DNA of 40,403 nucleotides from the NCBI GenBank assembly GCA_903813345.2, contig CAIIXF020000051.1, positions 1-40,403 on the forward strand, given 5' to 3'. Of this stretch, positions 21,614-32,224 are shown in pieces; the stretch's first letter is position 1, and each line of letters begins with the position of its first letter. The translations under genes were made by a program, and so were the position numbers. The stretch comes from Owenia fusiformis (Eukaryota; Annelida; Polychaeta; Sabellida; Oweniidae). The notes under the pieces are model-generated. The model had not been told where the DNA came from and did no database searches. It saw only the letters and a program-made list of their open reading frames with translations.

Positions 21614-22142
21614 CAAATATGATTGGACGAAAGCAATGTTTTTTTAATTCGTAGATAAGATATTGATTAGTGTTTATATACCAACATATAATTCGTAAAT
21701 AAGATATTAATTAGTGTTCTATAATACAACATCTATACGTTTAATATAAATACAACAGCTAGGACCTTTGTCAACGTATCTATCGTCTGTCATCAGTAAA
21801 TAGTACGGGGTTACATTGCATACCAATACAGAAAAAATGGTTCGGTTAAGACCACACGCCCTCGGACCTAGTGGCCCAGGGTGTATGGTCCAATGGACAA
21901 TATATTCAGGGAGACTGACCGGGAACTTTATGAGGTGCTCATGTATTTTGTGGTGAATAAGTGGAAAAATAAAAAATCCTCACAGATGATTTTCAACTAA
22001 CGCCATGGCGTATTGCCGTACATTACAGCTACGCAGTTGAAATTGACTGTCGAATATCCATGAAATATATGAGGACATTTTTAGCTTTACGACGTCATTG
22101 CCGCCATTTCTTAACGTTATCTTTGATTTGGTATATTTCTAG
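21614..22142. other. End of intron 1 with a 16-bp hairpin
   Basis: ACCACACGCCCTCGG (21850-21864) pairs imperfectly with CCCAGGGTGTATGGT (21874-21888). A TTCGTAAATAAGATATTRATTAGTGTT word is repeated at about 21645 and 21690. The exon 2 acceptor closes the stretch. No gene seen. Confidence 0.45.
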
Positions 22143-22277
22143 TTGCCCCAAGCCAGCCCTTGATATCAGGAGCTGATAGTGTCATAGAAGGAAGTGATGC
22201 CGTATTAACCTGCTCAAGTTCTGGTGGAGTAGAAGCACCAGATACAAAATGGTTCACAGAAGGAAACCCAATAACAG
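22143..22277 (+). CDS. Exon 2: first half of Ig domain 2
   Basis: After the acceptor TTTCTAG (ending 22142) the frame reads APSQPLISGADSVIEGSDAV and then the first Ig Cys (LTCSSSGG), the core Trp (TKWFTEG) and NPITG, ending with a donor GTATTG at 22278. The exon is only 135 bases and stops halfway through an Ig fold, after strand C/C'. The rest of the fold is supplied by exon 3 at 26444, which begins in the matching phase and contains the second Cys. Such a mid-domain intron is known in some Ig genes (for example NCAM-type domains) but is the only one in this gene. The frame is too short to be called by length; the evidence is the splice signals, phase and domain complementarity. Confidence 0.72.
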
Positions 22278-24071
22278 GTATTGTGATTGTACATCTTTCA
22301 TTGACCTTTCAACATATATAGGATGATATAACGAATCTGAATGACATTCTAATTGAACAAGTTGCAAACACCTTTACTCTAACCAAACGGGAAAATATGC
22401 TGAGTACAAATATCTTGATTCTTATTCAAATTATCATTTCAACATCAATTTAATCAATTAATTGATATGATTGATGGTATGTTTTTCTCATAATTGAATA
22501 CCATCATATTACAACTGCTTTCATTGGGAATAAGTATCAAAAGCATCTAGTTCCTATTATCACCTCTAAACATAGACCGTGGTACCAGTATAAATCTTAA
22601 TGGTGGATAATTGAATATTTTACACTGTGTCAAAATGTGCTTTTATTGCTGAAAATATTCAAACTTGAAAAGCTTTCTTTGAAGAAAACGCACATTCATT
22701 AGCATTCAAAAGCTTTGCAATATTAGTTCTAATAAACAGGCTTCACTACTACTAATACACTCTACTATACCTTGCATTTGGTGTTCATGAGCAAACCATT
22801 TGCCCTATTAGTATAATTATCTTATTTGTTTTTATGTGTCTGTTCCTTATTAATGGTTTATCGGATGACTGTTAGATGTTAATACGGTACTTTCAAAAAT
22901 ATACTAAACAATACAATTACACAAACGGAGTTTCTTCTGCATTTCTAGGGGTTAGGTATAGTAGTGTGTAATAGGTTTAAAACATGATTGCCATAAATTA
23001 TACAGACCCATATTTTTTTTTTGAAAAAGAAAAAGAACGAATGTCTATAGACACCCCTGGGGTCACTCAACATTTTTTGAAAAATGCAATGTCGTTAATA
23101 TCCTTGATATGTAAGATCAAATTGTAGATAAATATGTATATTTTCAAGAAATAGCAATAAAAAGCATTCAAGATTACTGATATAAGTATATTTTGGTTGA
23201 TTTGGGAGGTATGTATCACTTCCTGTGAAAATGTGAATTTTTTATCAGTCTCAGAAAATGTCTCCAGAATGTATAAACCCAACTTGGCAGATGTCCCATT
23301 GTTTGATTGTGTCACTCTATACACTCATTGGATTAATATTTTGTACATATAAAAAGTCATATTTCAATAGTCATTGAGTAGGGATTAGTTATGTTTGCAA
23401 TTGTGTTGACCTACTTCTTTTTAGATAGTGGAAGGTCATGATAAACTCTTGCTTTGTTCATATAACGCTTGGTTCTTACCTAGAAAGGTATATGTATTGA
23501 GGGAATAGACATTGTACTTCTAAGGTACTTCTTGAGATATGTAAAAAATCTAGGTAAGGACCAAGCGTTGTGCAAAAATGGAACTTTTCTGCAATTTTCA
23601 GCATGAAATAAAATGATGTCAGCCATTTTGAAAATCCTTAGAATGATTGTGACAGTTGTGTTTTATATATTTGAGTATATTTTCTTTGTTCATATGATCT
23701 TTTCATGAACTAATATATATGCTTGCACTGGAGACCTCTTGAGAAACATATATCTTTACCATTGCTCTAAGCAACATAATAACATGCAATTCCTCTCAAT
23801 ACATTCATATGAGATGATTGTTGTACAATCATTTTATCTTGATGTTTTGTGTATGAATAATCTTTTTTATATTATCACAGTTCACTGGCTGATCATACCA
23901 ATGTTCATATTTAGAAATCCAGCTCAACTTTATTGTACAGAAGAAATATACTGTTAGTCACAATCAGTAGGCGGAAAAACGACATTTGCTAATAAAATGC
24001 CCAAAGCAAAAGGAACTGCATGAGTGAACTGCAATCTCCCAGTATGGAGACAAGAGGGTTACATCTAAATC
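22278..24071. other. Intron 2, first part, with one 20-bp hairpin
   Basis: The arms ACGCTTGGTTCTTACCTAGA (23465-23484) and its complement (23549-23568, one mismatch) enclose 64 bases. Nothing else is recognised; frames 23067-23324 and 23739-23957 look random. Confidence 0.5.
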
Positions 24072-24360
24072 ATGGTAGACTCTCTTGAGATCAAGCCAAC
24101 CAATTTAAACGATGCACAGATGAAATATACTATCATTGTTAAAAAAGATACATATGGTCTAATTTGTGTAAAAGTCCAGTAATCGGTTTGTGTCCTCTGA
24201 ATCTCATTATACATGGGTGGAGTATAAGCCAGATCCAGATGTTTGTGATAGTATTGATGCAATCACTGGATGGTGTTGTACATGCCAAGTTGGGAGTAGG
24301 GTTGTTGGCACAAGGGGTATAAAAACACATGAATGTGCTCATCAACAGTTATGTAAAGTC
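24072..24360 (+). pseudogene. Transposon ORF fragment with SWIM-type zinc finger
   Basis: Two frames join across a one-base shift at 24180. The first (from ATG 24072) reads MVDSLEIKPTNLNDAQMKYT then IIVKKDTYGLICVKVQ. The second continues NRFVSSESHYTWVEYKPDPD, AITGWCCTCQVGSRVVGT and, slightly later, CAH. The Cys-x-Cys ... Cys-x-His spacing (CTC, 16 residues, CAH) matches the SWIM zinc finger. The surrounding words (Q-S/N-R, W-IEY, GWxCxCxxGxRxVG) are, from memory, those of a widespread invertebrate transposon protein with a C-terminal SWIM finger. Only this end is present; no DDE core was found upstream. It is a dead fragment within intron 2. Confidence 0.55.
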
Positions 24361-25365
24361 CAGAGTAACCTTTTCGAAATTGTTATATTTCATGTGTTTT
24401 CAAATGTTGCTCTTTGTGCTTCCTCACTGTGATGTGAAATAATAAATTCAGTATTTTACTACCACTTTAAAACAAACTGTACATGTATATGCGCAAATGA
24501 TCTCAAGGTAGCAGATCAATATATAATAGATTGATATGTATTTCTCATTGTGATGTAGATTAAATAAACTCAATGTTCTTTTCTGACTTAGTTTCGCAAA
24601 CTTTTTTGTAGACAATTGATCTAAATGAAGTATAAAGAAGATCACTAATTTTTGGATCTGGTTATCAAACAAAGTCTCTTCTTTGATATCCTGTAGACCT
24701 TTTTCTAAGTACCTTGGGGGTAATATAGGGTCTTAAAGACACTCGTCCTTTGAATATGCAAAAGAGTGTCATTGTGACATCATAATTCAAGATGGCGGAT
24801 TTGGACTTTTTATAAAACAGAATTACTTTAGCATTTTCTGTTTAAAACTTCAATTTAAAAATCTGAGCAGAATTACTTGTATAGATCTTTAATGCTGATC
24901 ATTCTGTGATATTTGTACTATAGCATAACTCCTACAAATACTTTCTAAAGCACCAAGACGAACTATCCAGGTAAATCCCTATAGCGATTTCACATGGGAT
25001 TTTTTGTTTTCGCAATTTCTTTGCAATTCGTTACGGTTTGAATCTCCTGTAACTTCACTTAACGAAACGTTACTGTTTTTAAATGTTTGTATGGACTTCG
25101 AGATTACAGAAATTGATAAACCAAATACTACTTAAGGGATTCCTCTGATCACAGTGCTTCAAAATTCAGAATATCTTTGCTCTCTCTCCCCCTTTATCAC
25201 AGTTAGCATTTCGCCAATTAAGGATTGGGTGAACTAGGATGTAAACTAAGTGTAAACCAAGTTTAAAATGTGACCAATCAGAGTGTGCTCTTGATTTAAA
25301 TTGGATGTATACTAAAGTGTAAACTTATAAATTAGGTATAAATTGTGACATCGACCTAGCTGAAC
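24361..25365. other. Intron 2, middle part, nothing recognised
   Basis: AT-rich sequence without a gene. CAAGATGGCGGATTTGG at about 24789 is a YY1-like word also seen, inverted, in the tandem arrays of this window. Confidence 0.4.
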
Positions 25366-26360
25366 GTAATGAGGGAGCTTTATTTGGCAATAATTCCCGG
25401 GAGGTGAATACTATTTTCGTGACTGGGATTGGGAGAGGAATACAATTTTCATGAGCGGGATTTGGGTGGACCAATGCATTTTTTTCAATATCAAAAATAT
25501 TCCCTTGTGTTATTCACCGGGGAATAGTAGTATCATGGGATAAATGCACATATTAGACGGTAAAAAATTATATTCATCAAACAGAATTTCTCTTTAAATT
25601 CAATGGTTATTCTTTCAGTTTGGGTAGTTGAAAGCCGAAATACAAACTGGAAGATCAACCCTTTTGTGGAACTCGTTTTGTTTGTTGTCACTCAATGATG
25701 GTGACATTAAATGATACAATTTAATTTTTCGAACGCCGTTTTCAACTTTTATTAACAGATATGGGATCTGATATGGGATTTTGGCTGATGCAGGATCTGA
25801 TACTGGATTTTTTGAACATCAGTTTTATTGCCAGCTTATTTCCCAGCGAAAGCTTGTTATTAGTGAATAAATAGAGTTTTTTTACCGAGAAGGATTCAAT
25901 ATGGGTTTTATTCCGAGGGAAAACACAGGGCATTATTGCTCAGATATTGCTCAGATTTCTATGACGTTGACTCTCTGTGTCAGAGCATGATGATGAAATT
26001 ACAATTCACCTATGTTTAATAGGCTTAGAAAATCTCTGTTTTCAATTTTGTTCGGAAAATATAGTTTCTCATATAAGAACATTATTAACGCGACATGGAC
26101 AAAGCTGAACGTAATAAGAGAGCTTTATTTGGCAAAAATTCCCGGGAGGTGAATTACCATTTTCATGAGCGGGATTGGGTGGAACAATACAAATTTTTTT
26201 CAATATCAAAAATATTCCCTTGTGTTATTCACATGGAAGTAGTAGTATCATGGGATAAATCAACAAAGCTGAACGTAATAGGAGAGCTTTATTTGGCAAA
26301 AATTCCCGGGAGGTGAATACCATTTTCATTGGGATTGGGTGGAACAATAAAAAATTATCA
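25366..26360. repeat. Three local copies of a GCTGAACGTAAT repeat
   Basis: GCTGAACGTAATNRGAGAGC followed by TTTATTTGGCAA and TTCCCGGGAGGTGAAT occurs at about 25360, 26104 and 26269, with GGGATTGGG downstream each time. The unit duplications explain the truncated exon 3 copy at 25619-25661. Between them, 25948-26026 resembles 691-766 (TCAGAGCATGATGATGAAAT and flanking bases), a dispersed repeat. Confidence 0.7.
25619..25661 (+). pseudogene. Truncated copy of exon 3 with intact acceptor
   Basis: A TTCTTTCAG acceptor at 25610-25618 is followed by 43 bases nearly identical to the start of exon 3 (VVESRNTNWK can be read, with ATCAAC replacing ACCGAC). The match extends about 65 bases upstream into the intron (25555-25618 against 26380-26443) and then stops abruptly; the continuing frame runs to TGA with no donor. 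It is therefore a piece of a local tandem duplication, not a usable exon. It may act as a decoy 3' splice site. Confidence 0.75.
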
Positions 26361-26443
26361 TGGGATAAATGCACATATTGGACAGTATAAAATTATATTC
26401 ATCAAATAGGATTTCTCTTTAAACTCAATGGTTATTCTTTCAG

Positions 26444-26617
26444 TTGGGGTAGTTGAAAGCCGAAATACAAATTGGAAGACCGACCCAGGGGCTACAAGTT
26501 CAAGTGTTCTGACCCTATCAAAAGTGACAAAGGATCTCCATGAGAAGATGTATGAATGCAGATTGAACAACACAGCAACTTCTGATTTGAAAGCTACCAT
26601 CACATTGGATGTTAAAT
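26444..26617 (+). CDS. Exon 3: second half of Ig domain 2
   Basis: The acceptor is a pyrimidine-rich tract ending in TTCTTTCAG at 26443. The frame continues GVVESRNTNWKTDPG, then SSSVLTLSKVTKDLHEKMYEC with the canonical strand-F Tyr-x-Cys, and ends KATITLDVK before a GTAAGA donor at 26618. The pattern (Leu-Thr-Leu, Asp/His, Tyr-x-Cys, final beta strand) is the C-terminal half of an Ig domain. Joined to exon 2 it gives one complete domain with both Cys and the Trp. A truncated copy of the exon start with its acceptor lies about 825 bases upstream (25619-25661), so the splicing machinery has a decoy to ignore. N-linked glycosylation is possible at NNT in LNNTATS. Confidence 0.8.
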
Positions 26618-27439
26618 GTAAGATACCCCTAGTTGGGTAGTACCAGTTGTCAGATTTGCTCCAAATCTTATAAAGGTTTTCCAAAATATCAACACAGTTC
26701 AAAAGTTGAGCATTCTGACTAAAACGTGCATGACGATGTGTTGAAAATCAAACATAGATGAGGAGTACAATTACCAAAGATGGGATGCCCAGGGGTTGAG
26801 TTGTTAATGGCCAAATGATCTAGCAGTTGAGTTATGTATTGATAAACTGTTTAAGTATTTGGTGGGTGATACATGTATACACCCTCTGATTTATGTTTTT
26901 GTGTCTACTTATATTGTTATGGTTTCAGTCCTTAAGTTTCTGTATTGCACTTGCATTCATAATAAGAAGGCGGAATTTAATGTGTCATTTTCTCCTTGTA
27001 TCTTTTATTTTTCAAATGAACCCTTTGTCCAATTATCATATTGTGTCCTCAGAACAAATTTTAGAACGGTGAAAAAGTAGAAAAACATAGTTTTCACTTG
27101 AAAAACGTGGCCTCAAAGCACAAGAAGTGTCAGTAACAAGTGTCATCCTACAGTACCATCTCTACAAGAAAATAGTTGGATAGAGATAATGAAAAACACA
27201 ATGTAACCAAAAAGCTAGCAACAAATAAAAGCTAACTATTAACCAGCAAAACGATTGATAGATGACAAGATATGTCAATTACAAGCCTTAATTTTTTCTT
27301 AATTCTTAGTTTTCAAGACAGCTCTTTTATACATTTTTCCATGGATCCGAATCCAAAGACTGTGACTTTAGGCGTGGTTCACAACTGAACCCCTGAGACT
27401 GATTACATGTATATTTAAAGTGTGCGCCAAAATTTAAAA
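26618..27439. other. Intron 3, first part, nothing recognised
   Basis: No gene, repeat or RNA was recognised. The frame 26859-27080 has no domain-like pattern. Confidence 0.4.
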
Positions 27440-27500
27440 CTGCGCAGGCGCAGCGCTCTCGCTAACCTATATAAAGAGATTACAGGGTACAGGCTTCAGA
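27440..27500 (+). promoter_or_regulatory. Possible internal promoter: NRF-1-like site and TATA box
   Basis: CTGCGCAGGCGCAGCGC at 27440-27456 contains TGCGCAGGCGCA, a full NRF-1 consensus, in an otherwise CpG-poor stretch. TATATAAAG follows at 27468-27476, and a start about 25-30 bases on would fall near 27500. GTAAGC (27502) and AG|GCAAGT (27560-27567) downstream could act as donors for a non-coding first exon joined to exon 4. If real, it would yield a shorter transcript lacking the signal peptide and the first two Ig domains. It may instead belong to an unrecognised mobile element. Confidence 0.35.
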
Positions 27501-28080
27501 GGTAAGCCAGGAAGGTGTACAACTATCGTCCCGTGTTGATTTCCCGTATAATCGTAACCAGGCAAGTTTCAACATTGGAATTGAAAATAACTGTTAGATA
27601 TACTTTGTAGATGTTTATATATGAAGGTATTAAGTGTATGCATCAATCAAATGGCTCATTTTGAACATATAAAAAGTATTTGTGTTTTGTTTCCCAGGGA
27701 ATTGTATTCCCATGTAGTATACACATAAATAGTGTACATTATGTTATACTTGAATAGCCTGGCTTATGTAATATTGAAGGGCATGCTAATTGTACACACG
27801 AGTACATGCATGAAGGCCTAATATTGATATTGCTTGCATACCTAAGTAAAAAATAAACTCTTCTAATCCCCTAATGTAAACACGGCGGTATACGTAGCCC
27901 GATTTATCGGGGGCTTTAAGAGCTTTTGCTTCATTCTCATTAAGAGAAATTAGAAATTAGTTTTTTGCAATATTGTTGTTGAAAGTTGACAGAATGGACC
28001 ATTTTATTTGGTTAAATAATAGTCTTGAGAAAACATCTTAGAAACTGCACCTATACACTTTATATTTGTACTGATTGCAG

Positions 28081-28353
28081 ATAAACCTGGCACTGCTACT
28101 TCGCGTGGTAATGTTGAAGTAAATGAACAAGAAACTGCTACATTGAGATGTAATCATCCAAGTGATAGAGGAAATCCACGGTCAACATTCAAGTGGTTTA
28201 AGGGAGCATCTGATACTCCCTTCACCGATGAATCATCAGCAACCCTGACTATAAGTAGTGCCACTGTTGATAATCATGATGACACATACCGATGCACACC
28301 AACTAACTCAGCAGGGGATGGAATATCTGCTTCAGTTACATTAACTGTGAGAG
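28081..28353 (+). CDS. Exon 4: Ig domain 3
   Basis: A complete I-set-like domain of 91 residues in one exon. Acceptor CTGATTGCAG ends at 28080. The chain begins YKPGTATSRGNVEVNEQETA, has the first Cys in LRCNHP, the core Trp in FKWFKG, the strand-E motif SATLTISSA, and DDTYRCTPTNSAGD with the second Cys in the Tyr-x-Cys motif, then a last strand SVTLTVR before a GTAACA donor. Its closest relative is exon 6 at 32225: same length (273 bases), about 15 residue differences out of 91 by eye, so the two arose by tandem duplication. The role is likely structural spacing or ligand contact in the ectodomain; nothing in the sequence defines the ligand. Confidence 0.87.
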
Positions 28354-28481
28354 GTAACATACATTACTTTTATATGTCAGACTTAACTCACTCTTCATTA
28401 TTTTGCATTAGCTTACCACAAGTAAATTGTCATTTAAAACATTGAAATGATACATTTGTATATAATTGTTGATTATTTCAG

Positions 28482-28811
28482 CCAAGCCTGCCATGAGTAA
28501 ATACCCAACAGGTATTGTTGATGCCATTAATACTCAGCCACTGCCTGACAATGTAAAATGTATTGATAAAGCTAAACCTGGATCTTCTTACAAATGGTAT
28601 TTAAATGGAAGTGAAATAACAGGCTCTAATTCAATATACCAGTACAGTAGTTCAAATTCAATGTCTGGGAAATGGACAACTACAACAAGTTCTCTCAGCT
28701 GGAAAAGTGGTTCTTCCGAGGCACAGAGAAAAGCTGGGAGTGGCAGTGTGAAATGTGAAGCTACAAATACAGCTGGAGATGATGAGAAAACATTTAATAT
28801 TAACATACAAT
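28482..28811 (+). CDS. Exon 5: Ig domain 4
   Basis: The 330-base exon follows exon 4 after a short 128-base intron (acceptor GATTATTTCAG) and ends at a GTAAGA donor. It encodes an Ig domain with Cys in VKCIDKAKPG, Trp in YKWYLNGSE, a long Ser/Thr-rich insertion between strands C' and E (residues about 45-80, rich in Ser), and the second Cys in SVKCEATNTAGDD. The usual Tyr two residues before this Cys is Val-Lys here, a departure from the canonical motif shared by exon 7. Its partner is exon 7 at 32758, which keeps the CIDKAKPGSSYKWYLN block unchanged. Exons 4 and 5 therefore form a duplicated two-domain cassette with exons 6 and 7. Confidence 0.85.
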
Positions 28812-28949
28812 GTAAGATTTTCAAATTGACTTTGTCCCTTTAAAACATAATCCTGAAATGCATGCAGTTTAAAAATCAGATTGAATTACCTTGAATTAAC
28901 AATACAATTTGCATGTATCTCACCTCTAATTAGAGGAGCGTTTGTTTTT

Positions 28950-31572
28950 ATGTCCCCACCACATAGTGTGGGCCCATATTGTCGGCCTAGGCGCGTCCGT
29001 CTGTCTGTCCATCCATACGTCCGGCAGTTTTCTCCAAAACCGCTACAGATATCACCTTCAAATTTTCAGGGATAACTTTTTTAACTATGAGTGCATACAG
29101 ATGTGGATGAAAAAAAATTATCTCGATACCTACTTCCTGTCGGCCATTTTGAAGTCAAATGCTAAAATCCTTGTCTGCAAGCTTTAAGAAAAACGGCTTC
29201 ACAGTTGCTTTTAAAACTTTAACATCTTGTTCAGCTCACTTCATTCTAGATCTGATTAGGTTTTGGACCTGTTAGCTCAGTCATGTCAGCCATTTTGAAT
29301 GTTTTAAGTTAGCGCACGATAATACTTTGTATCACATTGAATGGTGTTTTTCAGTTTTCATACTTTAACTATTTAGTAGCTTTATAAATAATTTCAGGTG
29401 TACTTTGTTGTAAAAGCCTATGTTATTGTTAACAGTAGTTATATGTGATAATTTTGTAAAAAGAAATCAGTAAAAATTCATAATCACTTTTTTATTGTCG
29501 GCCATTTTGGATTTTTCCGTCCTAAAATCTTGTCTGTAAAGTCTTGTCTACGCGTTTTCAGGTGAACCGTTTGGTAGATCAATTTCAAATTTTCAGGGAT
29601 GATTCTTAGTATGAAAATCTAGATCAGATTAGTTTTTGGGCATTCTGGGTAAATGTCAAGGCAGCCATTTTGGATTTTCTGTCCTAAAATCTTGTCTGTA
29701 AAGTCTTGTCTACGCATTTCCAGGTGAACTGTTTGGTAGATCAATTTCAAATTTTCAGGGATGATTCTTAGTATGAAAATCTAGATCTGATTAGTTTTTA
29801 TGCATTCTGGATAAATGTCAAGGCAGTCATTTTGGATTTTCCGTCTTAAAATCTTGCCCGTAAAGTCTTGTCTACGCGTTTTTAGGTGAACCGTTTGGTA
29901 GATCAATTTGAAATTTTCAGGGATGACTATTATGGTGTTTAAACTGCTTCTTTATTCGGTACATTAAATATTCCATAAATACCAAATAAAACAAACAATT
30001 TTCCAAACCTTTACCCAATCTATCGAATGTTTTTTATTTTATCGAATGTAATAATCTATACAATTTATATTCGCTAAATCGTTTCACTTGTTCTTTGTGT
30101 TGGTATTTACATTTGATATTCATACACAGTATACATGTATTTGTGTGATGCAGCGAATCTATTTGTTTTCCTCAACGCACGTATGATTTAATCAATTATT
30201 TGTACATTCGGTATTTACATTATTTATATTCGGTAAATACCGAATGCCACATTCGATAAATTTCGTTATTTTTCGATACTTTACGAGACTTTCAGTCACG
30301 TGATATATTTGAACGATGCAGAATAGCTGCGCGGCTTGCAAATCTCGAGGTCACGTGACAAAATATCGAACAACAACGAAAGTTATCGAATATTACTTTA
30401 TTGCATTCGGTAAATAGCAAATTAGCTTTCGGTAAAATGCATCAACTATGTCATAGAAAAATAAACCATTTGGTAAATATAGGCAAACTTATTTCGGTAG
30501 GGTTCAAATAGAAATTCAATATTGTGCCTATAATGTGTTACTCTTAAGGAATACCATAACAATTTACGCAAAAACATATCATTTAGCGAATGAAATATGT
30601 AATTTAATGCACATGGTATTAAGTGATTGGCTATTTTGAAAACTTAATTTGCTGTAACAAACATATAAACGTTTATACCGAATGGAAAAATGATTTAACG
30701 AATATTAATATTTCCTATACAGAATATATTTGAATTTGATGAATAAAGAAGCAAAAATAATGCCATAGACTCTCAGTATGAAAATCTAGATCTGATTAGT
30801 TTTTTGGCATTCTGGATAAATGTCAAGGCAGCCATTTTGGATTTTCCGTCTTAAAATCGTGCCCGTTAAGTCTTGTCTATTGAGTTTTTAGGTGAACCGT
30901 TTGGTAGATCAATTTCAAATTTTCAGGGATGATTCTTAGTATGAAAATCTAGATCTGATTAGTTTTTGGGCATTTTGGGTAAATGTCAAGGCAGCCATTT
31001 TGGATTTTCCGTCCTAAAATCTCGTCTGTAAAGTCTTGTCTACGCATTTCCAGGTGAACTGTTTGGTAGATCAATTTCAAATTTTCAGGGATGATTCTTA
31101 GTATGAAAATCTAGATCTGATTAGTTTTTATGCATCATGGATAAATGTCAAGGCAGCCATTTTGGATTTTCCATCTTAAAATCTTGCTCGTAAAGTCTTG
31201 TCTACGCGTTTTTAGGTGAATCGTTTGGTAGATCAATTTCAAATTTTCAGGAATGATTCTTAGTATGAAAATCTAGATCTGATTAGTTTTTGGGCATTCT
31301 GGGTAAATGTCAAGGCAGCCATTTTGGATTTTCTGTTCTAAAACCTTGTTTGTAAAGTCTTGTCTACGCATTTCCAGGTGAACCGTTTGGTAGATCAATT
31401 TCAAATTTTCAGTATGAATGTTTCTTAGTATGAAAATCTAGAACTGACTAATTTTCTGGGTAAATTTTAAGGTGGCCATTTTGGATTTTCCGTCCTCAAA
31501 TTGTGTCGGTAAAGTCTTGTCTACTCATTTTTAGGATAACCGTTTGACAGGATCACCCATAGGCGGGGACAT
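28950..31572. mobile_element. 2.6-kb element with 162-bp tandem monomers
   Basis: The borders carry inverted ATGTCCCCACC (28950) and GGCGGGGACAT (31562-31572). Inside, GTCTTGTCTACGC marks monomers at 29541, 29703, 29865, 30870, 31033, 31195, 31357 and 31514: a strict period of 162-163 apart from the 837-base insertion. Each monomer has GGCAGCCATTTTGGATTTTC, GGTGAACCGTTTGGTAGATC, AATTTTCAGGGATGATTCT and ATGAAAATCTAGATCTGATT. The left flank region has TCCGTCTGTCTGTCC. It is a non-autonomous DNA element or a minisatellite spread by one. It separates the two Ig cassettes. Confidence 0.8.
29931..30767. mobile_element. 837-bp element inserted in the 162-bp array
   Basis: The ends are TATGGTGTTTAAACTGCTTC (then TTTATTC) and, inverted, TATGGCATTATTTTTGCTTC (then TTTATTC). 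It interrupts a monomer right after GGGATGACT; a near-copy GACTCT follows the right end, so a duplication of about six bases is likely. TTCGGTA/TTCGATA words recur inside. No open frame. Confidence 0.75.
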
Positions 31573-32224
31573 TTTGTTCACATTTGTGTTCTTGTAGTTT
31601 CTTTGTTTTCTATTGAAAAGAATGCTTGACATGCTGCTTTTTTATTCAAAATAGAGACTATAACTCATAAGAATTAATGTAGACTCTTTAAAAAATGGAA
31701 GTGATGATTCAATGAAAGCTAAATTCATTAAGCTTTTAAGGAGGATTATTTTGTAGAAAATAAACCATATATATGAATATTTTTGAAAACTGTTGAAGTG
31801 AGTTGAGGTGCTCCTCTCTGGATAAAGTGCCATGTTCTTGGAACATATTCCACAGAGACAATTTCAATAATGTATTAAACCATTAAAGAAAAAGATTTTA
31901 ACAAATATTTAAGTAGCATAAGATTCTAGCATTTGAAGTATTCATAGCTTCAATGTAGAAAAAAATTAAAAATGAGGGAAAATATCTCATGTTCTTTAAA
32001 TATCAATCTGGAATTGAGACTAATGGCAACTGTGTAGAAGCATCATATGCAGTTTGAAATTAATAAGATAAAAAAATAATGAAATAAAAAAATATTTAAA
32101 AAAAGATTGAATAAATAAAATTCAATTTTGATCAAAAAGATTTACAAAGTACATGTAAATGTATAATGATACATTTTATTCTTATGCATTACACTTGGTT
32201 CAATAGTTCTTGTATTAATTTTAG
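31573..32224. other. Intron 5, last part, nothing recognised
   Basis: AT-rich sequence with A-runs near 32080-32110. No gene or repeat seen before the exon 6 acceptor. Confidence 0.4.

Noticed and set aside
27898-27920. Small hairpin AGCCCGAT/ATCGGGGGCT as a histone-type 3' stem-loop
   Set aside because: Sequence and loop do not fit the histone consensus and no histone frame is nearby.
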